Assembly: GCA_029204225.1 (NCBI GenBank)
Contig: CM055100.1
Location: 8,138,713-8,202,712 of the forward strand
Source: Diphasiastrum complanatum
Lineage: Eukaryota > Streptophyta > Lycopodiopsida > Lycopodiales > Lycopodiaceae
Direction: 5' to 3'
DNA length: 64,000 nt
Both the position numbers and the translations under genes were made by a program. The first letter of the stretch is position 1, and the number at the start of each line of letters is the position of its first letter. The notes beneath the pieces are model-generated. The model was not told where the DNA came from. It saw only the letters and a program-made list of their open reading frames with translations, and did not search any database. Below are positions 34,792-46,150 of this stretch, in pieces.

Positions 34792-35731
34792 AGTATCGTG
34801 GCACTCATCCTATCGCTCAATATTCATTGGCCAAACTATACTTGAAGTGTCATAAGGGTCAAAGATTAAAGCATTTTCGAAAAACACTTTAAAGAGTTTA
34901 CCTCTCATACTCTTGGATTCTCTGTGTAGATTTAAACTTAGGACATGGCAAGATATTTCTGGTAAGCATGTGGTTTCAATAGGAAATGCCCAAATATGAT
35001 CGTTGACAATCCTCCTTGTCCGAATCCTAAGGCCTTTGCATTGTGTGCATGTACTGGTATCCTCTCATCATATTCTAGCTGAAACTGGTCCAATAATCCA
35101 ATTGCAAATTGCACATTCTTTCAGTGTCATTCAAGTGAAAATTGACAAATTCTAACGTGTGACGAATTGTAACATGTGACAAAAATTGACAAAATAGTCT
35201 TTGTACATTTAGTGCATTTTCAACCTTCATTTGTGATGGAGTGGTGTCTTGGCTTTCCAAAGAGCAATATACTATATCCAAAGAGCAAATCGGATTACAT
35301 CACTATTACAAAGAAAAAAATTATGACATAAAATATACATACATTTGATGGATCAATAGGCGGTCTACGTCAACTGATGGAAGAGCTTGAAGATGAACCA
35401 GTCAATAGTTGTTCATTGTACTTTAGTCTTGATTGTTCCTTTTTTCTATGATAAAGCTCAATTCTTTTTTCTTTCTCTAAATCATGTGGAGGTACGATAA
35501 TTTTCCTAGACTTCATAATTCCAATCAAATATCATTGTAAGAATAAATTTGCAAGAAAAATTATACACTCATATTCAAATAACAAATAAAGTACAATTAA
35601 TGTCAATCTAGAGGCCCAATTTGTAAGTGCAATATTTTTTAATATGATTCTATTTTTGTAGTGAGATTGTTAATGTTTTTTATTGCTAAACTATATTGTA
35701 TTGCTAAACTATATTTTTTTGTTGAATGTAG

Positions 35732-36095
35732 CTTAGTGATTTTGAAAGACACATGACCGCTGCGGAGTACAAGCAAGGTTACGATCATGGATATGCCGGC
35801 CTTAAGACTTTTATGGAATCCCATGGATTGTTTCCAATCGTAAACTCTTAACCTTTATTGTTTTGTGATTGTTTACTTTGTAGTTTACAAGTAAGTTTAA
35901 TCTCAATTTAATTAAATCCTTGATTATATTTTGTAGAGAGGCTCTACAACTTCAAGTGTTCGTGATGTGGAAGAAAATGTGGAAGAGAACGTGGAAGAGT
36001 ACGTCAATGAGAGCGAAGGGGAGTTTGAAGATGTGGACACAAATGTACACCTACAAGATGAAGGAGACGAGGAGGGAGGAAGTGATGATGAGTAG
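35732..36095 (+). pseudogene. 3' end of a two-exon gene with acidic tail
   Basis: Exon 35732-35839 (36 codons) follows a good acceptor (gttgaatgtag) and reads LSDFERHMTAAEYKQGYDHG, then YAGLKTFMESHGLFPI; it ends at a GTAAAC donor in phase 0. Exon 35937-36095 follows ttttgtag in phase 0 and reads RGSTTSSVRDVEENVEENVE and on to an acidic GDEEGGSDDE and a TAG stop. Matching phases argue for a genuine gene end. I do not recognise the family. Its place between two palindrome arrays suggests that it is the tail of a transposase or accessory gene of a DNA transposon, but I see no catalytic motif and the upstream exons are not found. Confidence 0.5.
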
Positions 36096-36880
36096 AAGTT
36101 TTTAAATTAAATGTAAGGCCTTGTAGAAGGCAATGTAGGAAGAGAGAATTTATTCTCTCATCAATGTTCTTGTTTTTTAATCAATCAATATAATGTTTTG
36201 GCATCACATCATTCTTGCAAAAGTTTTTAATGCATATATTTTAAATCCATGAATGCAAATGTATAGTCCATTGAATGCACATCTATTGATTGCAAATGTA
36301 TCTATTGATGTATTCAATGCAATATATAGTCTATTTAATACACATCTATGCAATGCAAATGTATCCATTGATAAATTCAATGCAATGTATCTATTTTAGC
36401 ACATGATTTGCATGCTAGAATGCACAATAAAAAGTAATGGAAAGCACAATGGAAAGTAATGGAAACCACAATATAATGCATCAATAGATAACACATTAAG
36501 TTATCAACTGAATATCAAATGAATCAAAATAAATGTGAATTTACCTTTACTATTGTATCTCCATTGTTTTGCAATCTTTGCTTTTCCTTTTGCATGCACT
36601 TGATCTTTGAATCCTCTGCAATGAAAGCTCCTTTTTCATTTTTCATATCCAAACCTACATCACAAACAAAAAAGATCTTAAAACTTATGATCACAAAACA
36701 CATACTATTAACATCCATCAATGAATTAAAAATCTTAAACACTATCAATCTTCTCACTCACATTCATCCTCATCTCATTCTCACTCCCATCTATGCTCTC
36801 TTTTTCTCTCTCTCACACAACACAATAATAGAAAGTCACCTCTAGTTTCGGAGTGAACCACATTTTGGTTTGCGCCAAAT
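36096..36880. other. No gene seen; ATGCAATG-rich stretch
   Basis: Around 36210-36420 'aatgcaaatgtat(c)ca/ttgat' recurs six or more times as a loose repeat. It probably holds the 3' flank of the gene ending at 36095 and then non-coding transposon DNA. Confidence 0.4.
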
Positions 36881-36904
36881 GTTTTTTTTTTGGACAAAAA
36901 ATTT

Positions 36905-37312
36905 TGCGTGGATTATCCATGCGTGGATAATCCATGCAAATTCTAGAAACCTATTTGCGTGGATACCGCGTGGATATAATTTTTTTTTTATCCACGCGGT
37001 ATCCACAGCCTCAACTCTCTGGATTTTGCGTGGATAATCCACACGTGGATAATTATCCACACAATATCCACGCGAAAGCCAAGCCTTTTTTATTTAGTTT
37101 TTACTATGGCGTGGATAATCCACGCATTTTGAATTTCACGACATCCAGCCGATCTGCTGTCGGAAATGACATTTGCGTGGAACATCCACGCGTGGATAAT
37201 CCACGCGCTTGTATCCATGCGTATATCCACACCAATCCACGGCTATATCCACGCGAATTTTTTTTTGCCCGCGCATCCTCCTTTGTATTGTGCATGGATA
37301 TTTGCGTGGATA
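36905..37312. repeat. Palindromic GCGTGGATAATCCACGC array, right
   Basis: Units at about 36905-36937, 36965-36998, 37027-37075, 37110-37125, 37174-37205, 37218-37252 and 37293-37312. One is a clean hairpin: CCGCGTGGATA and TATCCACGCGG around a T-rich loop (36967-36999). The array ends abruptly at about 37335, where gypsy gag coding begins. Confidence 0.9.
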
Positions 37313-37339
37313 TTTGCTATATGTGTTCTTGTGTCAGCC

Positions 37340-38720
37340 AAAACTATAGACGTTGTTCTTGATTCCAAGGAAGATTTTTTCGAGAGTAGTGAGGAGAATT
37401 TGAATCCAAACCAAATGGCAAACCAAGTCATAAGAGGTGCTCACGCCATACTCATTGGTCTGAATGTGACTAAACCTGAATCGTTAACCCAAGGTATGCC
37501 TTCTTATTGGGCTACCTCTCAGGAAGATCTCGAGAAGCATGTAAATGACTTTTATCGGTCCTGTTGGATTTATAGGATAACGGACGAAGATCACCAAATG
37601 TTGGTTTTCAGTGGGACATTGTTTGGGGGAGCCAGTGATTGGTATTACCGTTTGGAACCATACTCTATATTGAGTATGGGTGCCTTTATTACTAAATTCC
37701 TAGGAGAATTTCAAATACCGAAATCTAGAGACAATCTGATCTATGCTCTTACGAGTTGTAGACATGAAGAGTGGGAGACAATGTCTCAGTACAATTGGAG
37801 AACTAAGGAATTGGTGAGACAATTTGGAACCAATGCCCCTCCTAAAGACTGGATTCTATCACTTTACTTAAAAGGATTGAAATATGCTATTCAAGTTGAT
37901 GTGAGAAAATCAGCTCCAGAAACTATTGAAGAAGCAATCACTAGGGCGCTAAAAATTGAAAATTCTATGATATCAACCCAAGAGGTGTTGGCATTAGCCA
38001 ATGCTTCTAGGTCCTATTCATGAGGTGGAAAAACAACAAAGCCCTGGAAGGACAAATTGTTATCCTCAAGCTGTACCTTATGCTACTGCAACTCAACCAA
38101 CTGTATCACATTCTCCTTTTGTTAGAAATGCAGACTTACCTCAGCTGTCTATTAGCAATCAAAAAGTTGACTTCCAAAATGCAAGTGTAGGTAAAGCTGC
38201 TGTTGTAGTACCTGATCAAAATGCGATGGGAGGATATGAATCATCTTCATCAAATCCTTCCAATATGATAAAAAATTATATGGATGTAATGTCCGAAAAT
38301 ATAAAGTCCCTAGCCCTTGATGTTAATTTTCTCAAGAGGCAACAAAATTTGATCAATGAGAGACGACCTGATAGACCAAAAGAGTTATCTTGCCAAATCT
38401 GTAAGAGTGATCATCTAATAAGAGATTACCCAAACCTTAAATGTACTATCTGTGGGAAGAAAGGCCATACTGATGATCGTTGCTACATGAAAGTTAAAGC
38501 TTCAAATGAACAAGCCAATCAACTTGGCCCTGAAAACCATAGAGTTGTTGGACGTTCGAAGGACTCTGCTGAACCAATTCGAATTCTCCAATGTGGCGAC
38601 TCCGATGAGGGATGACCTATGTGCCTAATCGATGTTGTACTTGAAGAGACGCAACCTGAATGTTTAGTGATGACTAGAGCACAAAAAGCAGCAAAGACTA
38701 CAAGCAATCAAACACATCCC
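37340..38720 (+). pseudogene. Ty3/gypsy gag and gag-protease linker
   Basis: The gag core reads NQMANQVIRGAHAILIGLNV, YWATSQEDLEKHVNDFYRSC, GASDWYYRLEPYSILSMGAF, then QYNWRTKELVRQFGTNAPPK and APETIEEAITRALKIENSMI. A frameshift near 38010-38023 moves it to the next frame, which carries a glutamine/proline-rich stretch and two zinc knuckles (CQICKSDHLIRDYP; CTICGKKGHTDDRC at 38440-38490). After a stop at 38615, CLVMTRAQKAAKTT (about 38660-38700) is the usual linker before protease. The 5' part is cut at the palindrome array and the 3' part at the Helitron-like sequence. Confidence 0.9.
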
Positions 38721-39310
38721 TTTAGAACACTTCGAAGGATTGGATGTAATTACATGCGGTGATTTGTATCAAGCAAGACCAGTCTTAGACGAATGGGAAT
38801 TTAAAGAAACCACAAATTCATTAGAAATTTTTGGATCTTCATATTGGGCAAAATTGCCACGTTGTTATGATTTAGTCAAAAAAATGTGACAAAATGATTA
38901 TAATTTCATATCCATACTTAATAAAATACGACAATCAGAACAAAGTGAAACAAGAAATGCAAAGACTACAAAACACGGTTGCTTGAAAACTTGTTGTTCC
39001 TTACATTAACCATTATGTAAACACACACCTCATCATACACTCTTTGAATACGATATCCTTACAGAAGTACCACGATGACCTAAAATCAACCAACCACTTG
39101 ATGAATTCAGATATACTTTGCTTACAAGAAACATGCCAAAAACACACAAGCAACTACTTCCCAAATATATTTCAAAGCTACAATAACTTCTCCTTTGCCG
39201 AAAATGCAATATTTTACAAGCTGACACAATCACTCAACAAAGCCACAACATTCAACACCAATGACATTGAAATTACACATGTGATATTCAACAGAAGCAC
39301 ATGATTCCAC
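38690..39310 (+). pseudogene. Helitron-like PIF1 helicase and EEP endonuclease remnant
   Basis: One frame from about 38694 reads HFEGLDVITCGDLYQARPVL, matching the Walker-B region of PIF1/Helitron helicases (GDxxQ), then SYWAKLPRCYDLVKKM, a stop, and QNDYNFISILNKIRQSEQSE, which fits helicase motif order. About 40 codons later another frame (39044-39304) reads MNSDILCLQETCQKHTSNYF, the ILCLQET box of apurinic-like (EEP) endonucleases. Helicase followed by EEP is the order of endonuclease-bearing Helitrons (Helentron type). Rep and the N-terminal helicase are missing; frameshifts and stops throughout. Confidence 0.7.
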
Positions 39311-39339
39311 ATGCACATAATAGCTAGGTAGAGTTACAT

Positions 39340-39660
39340 TATTCTATAATAGGTCCAAATCCTATTTGGCCACTTGGCTTTCCCTCCAAAATGTAAACCC
39401 TACTATTTTTGGGTCTAGAATCAATGTACCCAACATTTAAATTTGAATCTACTCAAACTCGACTACCAACTTTCCCACACTTTCAAAAAGTGTTTAGTCT
39501 AAACTCTAAGTCTAATATGAAAATTGGCCTTAAGTGTGTATTTGGAAAGTTCTCAACTATGACCAATATCGACTAAACTAGTTGAAATCTATCGCACTCC
39601 CTCTTCAACCAGTTTTAGCATGGACTTTGATAACACTCCAAGTGATTGTCATAAAATGTC
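39340..39660 (-). repeat. Family A LTR start with polypurine tract and RNaseH tail
   Basis: On the minus strand, 39660-39597 reads '...aaaactggttgaagagggagtg' (the KLVEEGV end and tract of family A), followed by LTR sequence from about 39596 down to 39340, colinear with 54901-54640. It is truncated at its far end. Confidence 0.8.
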
Positions 39661-39789
39661 GGAATGACTGGCAGCGGAAGCTCGAAGCTTTGAGCATAGG
39701 CGTGTAGGATCGGAAATGCAACAGTTAGCATCAGAAATATTCAAGATGAATCATTCATACAAATTGCGCAAATAAACAAAAAAGTAGTA

Positions 39790-40022
39790 AAACATAAAAT
39801 TGCACTCTAATTAATATCAATAGTGAGTACAATGGCTTGAAGTCATAACTTCAGCTTGTTGAGAGTGATAACGCAGAAAAATTCTGATAATAATAAAATC
39901 TTAGTTAGCTTGATTCAGCCAGTAATATATATATTTACAAGTGTCTTCAAAAATATCTTACAAGTATTGAATGCTATTTACGCCAGTCTTTGTATATGTA
40001 CAAAGTAGGTAACTGCTCCTGA
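39790..40022 (-). repeat. Family F LTR fragment
   Basis: Matches 28190-28390 ('acaatggcttgaagtcataacttcagcttgtt', 'tatatatatttacaagtgt', 'atgtacaaagtaggtaact'). It is fused directly to RNaseH at 40023 without polypurine tract, so about 430 bp of LTR are missing. Confidence 0.7.
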
Positions 40023-41640
40023 TCTGAGATGTTCCTCCTTTGATAGAGCCTTTGTGAAGTAATCTGCTGCCATGTAGTTTGTTCTGTAGAAAACCAATGC
40101 TACTTCTTTGCTAAGTACTTTCTCTCTAAAGTAGTGATACTTGATTTTGATATTTTTGCTACGAGAGTGAAATCTCGGATTGAGAGATAGCGCTATTGTG
40201 CTTTGATTTTCACAATAGATTTTTATAGGAAGTGTTTGTGCAAGGTTGATGTCTGCATTTAGTTGCCTTAGCCAGATCGTCTTTTTGGTTGCATTTGTGA
40301 TAGCTACGTATTCAGATTTCGTTGATGATAATGCAACTGAGGTCTACTTTCGGCTGTTCTATGAGATGTGGGCTTGGTTGTATAAAAATACAAATTCATA
40401 AGTTGATTTTCTGGTATCGACATCTGGCCCAATCTGCATCTATGTAGGCTTCAAGAATGTTGGAAATTTGGTTGCCTCCATAGCAGATGCTGAGAGTTTT
40501 CATTGCTTGGATGTACTTCATGACCTTTGTTAGTGCTTTCCAATGAGTTAAGCCTGGATTTGATAGGAACTGGCTATGTGTACTGATCGAATATGCAAGA
40601 TTTGGTCACGTGCAAATCATTGTGTACATCAATGAGTCGGTGATGGATTGAAATGCATATTGCTTCATTTTCTTTTTTTCTATCTCAAAAGTGACTTGGT
40701 TTGTTGTTGGCCATTCCATATTTTTCCAGCACATTGTTGAGAAATTGTTGCTGATTCATGAAAATCAATCTACTAGGTCGATCTCGTTGGATTTGGATTT
40801 CGAGACAATAGATCATCTTGTATTCCTGGGCCAGCATGTATTTCATTTTTTTGCATCAGATTTAGATTGTTACTAAATAAGAGTGTAGTGCGTTGATTTT
40901 CTAGAACCAGGCTCTGGGTGACTGTTTCAGCGCATAGAGTGCCTTTGGGAGTAGCCTTTGGCGACTAGCCTGGCCTTGTAGCAATTGAGCCTTCCTTCAA
41001 CATTATACTTCGCCTTGAATATCCATTTGCATGGAATTGGATTTAGGTCCTTTGGGAACTCCATGACTATCCATGTTTGATTCTCTATTAGAGAATCAAA
41101 TTCGGCGTCCATCACTGCATTCCATTAGTCAACATCAGGAGTAGATATAGCCTCAGAAACTATGGTCGGTTCTTGCACAAAGTAGTAGGCCAGATCATCC
41201 ATAAATCTGGATGGAGGCTGTTTGGACTTGTTCGACTTCTGGGATGAACTTCGGTTCTCTGATGTGAGTTGACTTATTGAGATTATGACTCATTGTCTAA
41301 GTTAGTGTCACTATTTTGCAGTTGAATCCTTGGATCGGAGTTTGAGTGCTCAATCCCTAGGTCGGATTTATAACTGAGAGTAAATTTTTGGTTAGATTTA
41401 GAGCGTGGAGAATGTTGAAAAACAATTTGACGTCACCTCTCTGGAATTCAACTCTGACTGTTCCTTCACCTTCAATTGAATGTGATGAGCTGTCTCCAAG
41501 TTGCACAACTTGAGAGTGGGTGAATGACTTATAGTCTTTGAACCAGTCGCGATGGTGAGTCATGTGTTGAGTTGTTCCAGAATCTAGGAATCGATATCTT
41601 GTCATTCTCCAGCTTTGGTCATGAAAGTTGCTTCATCTTC
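40023..41640 (-). pseudogene. Copia family F pol, collapsed
   Basis: Read from 41640 down: protease (FLDSGTTQHMTHHRDWFKDY with the D-S-G triad, then QLGDSSSHSIEGEGTVRV, 41357-41605), then a jump to the RT start (EFDSLIENQTWIVMEFPKDL; CKWIFKAKYNVEGRLNCYKA; RLVAKGYSQ, 40927-41115), then worn RT and RNaseH frames to 40023 parallel to 28830-29930. Integrase is missing between protease and RT, and stops are frequent. It is a second, older or more damaged copy of the 28.8-30.1 kb element. Confidence 0.85.
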
Positions 41641-41723
41641 ACCTTGTAGCTGGATTGAGTGACTGGTTGTAGCAATGTGTGCTTGTTTTTGGAACTGCTT
41701 CTTCTTTTCGTTGTTGTACTTCA

Positions 41724-42965
41724 AGGTGGAGTTTGATGGAGATGCTTGTCTGATCAAAAGGAAGGATGCCTTAGTTGGAAAAGGTAAAAGGCAAGGGAAG
41801 TTGTTCAAACTAGATGCTTGTGTTATTGCTAACCAAATTGGATGTGTTGCAAGGGAGCAAATACCTATTCAAGAGTTTTGGCATAAAAAAAAAGGGACAC
41901 CTCAACTTCAAGTCATTGGGAGTATACAACATCAAGGACCCCACAACAAAATGGAGTGGATGAAAGGAAGAATAGGACTTTATGTGAAAGTGCTAAAGTG
42001 ATGAGGTTAAGTGCTAATCTTGACAAACCATTTTGGGATCAAGCTTTGTTGTGTGCCAATTTTTTGTGCAATAGGTGGCCGAGTGCTATTTTGGATGGAA
42101 GGACACCTTTTGAGATGCTATTCAAGAGGAGGCCTAGTGTCAACTTTCTAAGAACCTTTGGATGCACATGCTATGTCAACATTACTCTTGATGATAGGAC
42201 CAAGGAGGATCCATATTTAAACAGAGGTATTTTTGTTGGATATAGTGAGGTGGTGAGTAAAGCCTACAAGGTTTACGTTCCTTCTACTGACAAAGTGATT
42301 GTTGGTAGAGATGTCATATTTGATGAGGGAAACATTCCAAAAGTGTCTTCAAGCATGATTGGTGGTGATGTGGATGGATCTAACATTCTTGATGTTGATA
42401 AAAAAGATCCTACTTTGGATGGTGATGATGATGGACCTTCATCAAGTCAAAAGCCTTGAAGGAGAACATCAAGGGAAAGACAAGTACCTTCAAGGATCAC
42501 ATATGATCAAAAGGGTAAGCAAGTAGTTTCTGGAAATTATGTTGCTTTCCTAGCCTCTTTGTATGAACCTACAAGTGTAGATCAAGCAAGGGAAGAAGAG
42601 GAGTGGATCCAAGCAATGGATCTTAAGTATTAAACTCTTATGAAGAGTGAAACGTCCTTTGGTGGATCTTCTTGTGTACCTGGAGATATGCAAGTGAATG
42701 GATGTTATCTTGTTGTAAAATCAAGTAATGGATCTGGAAAAAAAAAAATTGCTCAATGAATTTGATGGTCAAGTTGATGATCAAGAGGTTGATCTCAAAG
42801 GGCTTCAACTAGTCAAAAGAGAAGTTGGCAATTTGGAGCTAGTCAAGAGCATCAAAGGAAAAGTAATTGGCAAAGATGTTATAAATCTATTTTTTGTAAC
42901 ATATTGAAGACTCAAGTAAGGTCAAAGGAGCAACAAGGAAGTGTTTTTCAAGTTTACTTTACTTG
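41724..42965 (+). pseudogene. Copia family A, integrase-deleted copy
   Basis: The head reads FDGDACLIKRKDALVGKGKR and KLFKLDACVIANQ, then HKKKGTPQLQVIGS, and jumps straight to TPQQNGVDERKNRTLCESAK-like sequence, so the integrase catalytic core is deleted. The frame 41956-42459 then runs VMRLSANLDKPFWDQALLCA, CNRWPSAILDGRTPFEMLFK and on to PSSSQKP with a stop at the same place as 22871. From 42740 the unknown replacement frame (FDGQVDDQEVDLKGLQLVKR; GNLELVKSIKG) starts and is cut at 42965. The 42067-42460 part is almost identical to 22488-22873. Confidence 0.85.
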
Positions 42966-42967
42966 TT

Positions 42968-43255
42968 CTATTTCATGTTGAGCAATCTATATAAGTATCC
43001 ATGTCTCTTGCCGAGTGCAAGGATCTTATTACTCTTATTGATAATTTTGCATTGATCAGACTCAAACTCTACTTTATGACCCAGATCTATAATTCTACTT
43101 ACTGATAATAGATTTGTAGAGAGTTTAGGAACATACAAGACTTTTGACAATAGTTTGAATTGATCATGCTGGAATCTTAATCTTACAGTACCTTCACCTT
43201 CGATAGTGTGAGTACTATGATCACCAAGATGAATATATTTCTTTGACCATAAAAG
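42968..43255 (-). pseudogene. Copia protease/pre-integrase fragment
   Basis: Reads KYIHLGDHSTHTIEGEGTVR, then KVLYVPKLSTNLLSVSRIID, LGHKVEFESDQCKIINKSNK and GKRHGYLYRLLNMK. The active-site D-S-G part lies just beyond and is lost. It resembles families D and F but I cannot assign it. Confidence 0.8.
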
Positions 43256-43259
43256 TGCC

Positions 43260-43985
43260 TTCGTCCATCAAGCAGATCCACTCTCTCCCACCCCCAAAAA
43301 ATCTGCAGGTGGAGATGTTGTTGCTGGTAACTGTTCATCCTCAAGATTGGATCGACGTGTGGAACACGTAGTTGAAAACACGTTGAACATGTGACTTACT
43401 AAAGATTGAACAAATTTTAACTAAATTTGTTTCGATGTTGTTGTAGTTGATTCGAAGATTAATATGGCTTGAGATGTAGGATTCAACTCTGATGTGATAT
43501 GCACTTCACAAATTTGGAATATGCTCAAAAATCTGAAACTCTGTATAAGGTGATTGAAGAGTGATAGATGAATGACAAGTTATTCTTGAGATACGCTACA
43601 TGATGTCTCCTATTTAATGGCTATCCTTGATAAACTAAAAAAAAATTTAGAAAAAGAGATGCAATTAGAAAAAATTATTAATAAAAAAATGACAAAAAAT
43701 AAACAAGGAAGATACCAATGTTACAAAGAGTGAAAGCCGTAGAGCACTTGTCAAAAACAAAAAGTCATTCATCAGCATTGACTCGTCACCTAGATAGTTG
43801 CAATTTTCATTGGGAGTTAGAGTAAAAAACTTTGATATGTCCTTATCAAAATCAAGGTAGGATTGGTAACACTAAGTCTATCATCAATGATAGCACATGT
43901 TATAAGATATATCTTAAGATGCAGTTATAGTTGAGGTACTATGTGTTGAGTACCTCTCTAAGCAAGAGATTCAGAACCGAATCTC
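43260..43985. other. No recognisable gene
   Basis: AT-rich with an A-run region (43630-43700). Probably retroelement leader or intergenic DNA. Confidence 0.3.
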
Positions 43986-46150
43986 TATCTGGATTTGAGA
44001 TTCCTAGATTGATTGTGTATTGGCACATTGGAAATCTTATCAGCATGTGAAAAGACAAAGTTAGTGTCTTTCTGCATTATGAAGCTGGTGAATTGCATGG
44101 TAATGTAGAAGTTTGCAAGAAACTTCTTGAGGGAGCAACAAGTTGGGTAGTTGATAACTATCGTGATTGATAACTGACGTGTTGGGCAGATAGGATCTTG
44201 TTGGGTTGTTTTGGGTAGTCTTTGAAATTGTATTTTCTGACACAGTCGGGACACTCGGCGTGGTACTTGGTCTTGACTGGGCAATCAACCATAAAATGGT
44301 CGGCTTCACAACTGATGAAACATCTGTTGCTCAATGGCCCTTGTATAACGGCATAGCCATCTTGTATGGCTAATGGTTCTGTACTTTCAAGTAGATATTC
44401 ATGATAAGTCAAGGAATGTCCAGATTGTGACTGTTGTTCTTCATGTTGTTGGACTGTATGTGCTTGGATAGGCTGATATGAAGGACAAGCATCATCAGAA
44501 TGCGTAGCCCGACAATGTGAGCACCATATTGGTTTTTGTCTATAAGGTGCCTATGCAGGGTTTGGCTGACCAGACATACTTCTTTGGATAGACTTCAGGG
44601 AAGTTTGAAACTCATTGGTGAGTTTCTCCCTTTGCAGTTGATGTGCTGATTAAGCAACTCCAGTTGTGATTTTCAAAGCTGATCTCGGGTGTCCTCGATC
44701 GGCTTCGACTAATGGACAAGAACACGTGGTGCTCGTCTTTCCCTGGATTCATCAACATTTGATCTTTCATCTTTCTCTTTGATGGCATCAGACATAGCTA
44801 GCTTTAGGCTCGTATATTCATCATTGGATTCAAGCTCACGTCTAATCCATCTTGGAAGGCCGACTAAAAGCCAGATGATGAGCATCTATTTGGAGAGCTG
44901 TTCTTGTACTTGACTTTTCAAGCTTTTGAATCGCTCGCTATAGTCTCATATACGTTCATCGTTTGCCATCTTGATGTTACTCAATTTGACAAAAGGACTC
45001 TCTATCAAACGAAAGAATTTAAAATGTTTGATAAAGGACTCTTTCAAAAGTGACCAGTCCATCTTATCTTCACGATCGAGGTTAAAAACCAACGTGGTTT
45101 CTTCCCGCTGCTTCTCGGACTCCAAGATGATCTTCTCTTGCTTGGCTACAATGTTTTGAAATTTTTTCTTTTTGGCTTCTCGTTCTTGGATTAGCTGCAC
45201 GTATTTCTCCATACAGATGGCTGAGGCTTGTGGGGTCTGGAATTAAATGTCCTCAGGCTTGACTAGAGGAGCATCGACTGTCATTGCACCCGATGATCCA
45301 TCTCGTACTTGGTCGATTTGGACCATTTGATGCTTCAGTTGTTGTTGGACCTCTTCCAGAGTGGATTTCTACTTGGCCATCACGGATCTGGCTTCCACTG
45401 TCTCTTTTTCTTTCTCCTTGGCCAGCCTCTGATATTGCACAATTTCTTGGTCTTGATGCTGGACCTTGCTCTTGAGCATTTGATACTGGCTCACCAACCA
45501 ATGCATGTGGTAGCTTGTTTCGGATAGGCCTATCATCGACCGTTTGGCTGCTTCAGTGAGCTTTTCAGGGTTAGTGAGAGTTGGGTACTGATCTGGAGTG
45601 TGGTATGGTGAGGTTAACCCAAAAAATAAGCGTTGTGTTAGATCTGAAGATGGAGGTGGAGGTAAAAGTAGTGGAGGGATGATGTTAGTAGCTGTTGTGG
45701 TGGTGGTGGTGGTTAGTGGAGGGATTAGACTTCTTCTTGGCTGCTTCTCCTTCTTTGGCTCATCGTCTCTTATTTCCATCAGATTCGTAGCATCAAAATA
45801 TTGCGACGTGTCTAGTGTGTGGACTTGCTGGGCCTGTGGTTGTTGAGCCACTTCCATGACCTGGGGACTGGATATCTCCACTCCTCTCCCCCCCCCTCCA
45901 AATCTTGTGCCGTTGGTGATGTTGTTTGTGTTGGCTTGGTAATCAATGTGGGTGGGGTGGTGACTTCATTTGGTGGAGTAACAGGGTGTGAGGTGGTCAT
46001 ATGTTGGGCTGCTACTGATGTCGTTGCTCCATCACTTCCGTCAATGACATGTGAGGGTGACGAGTGCTGTTGTGATGCCGTGGATGAGCTACCATCATCG
46101 GAGGTGGAACCATCTGAAGCTGATTCCACTAGTGATGTGCTCCCAGCTTG
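43985..46150 (-). pseudogene. Retrotransposon gag with coiled coil and zinc knuckles
   Basis: Read from 46129 down: a serine/threonine-rich head (MESASDGSTSDDGSSSTASQ), a proline- and threonine-rich stretch (PLTTTTTTTATNIIPPLLLP), a predicted coiled coil (MLKSKVQHQDQEIVQYQRLA; MEKYVQLIQEREAKKKKFQN), then the gag core (KMDWSLLKESFIKHFKFFRL; LLVGLPRWIRRELESNDEYT) and knuckles (WCSHCRATHSDDACP; CFISCEADHFMVDCP). At least five frame breaks. The long low-complexity head is unusual for gypsy gag. No pol follows below 43985. Confidence 0.7.

Noticed and set aside
33000-37335. Canonical CACTA terminal repeats for the palindrome-bounded block
   Set aside because: The edges read CACAGTGACTAG on the left and, reversed, CACAAGAACACA on the right; only four bases agree and no 3-bp target duplication is visible, so I did not call a CACTA element.
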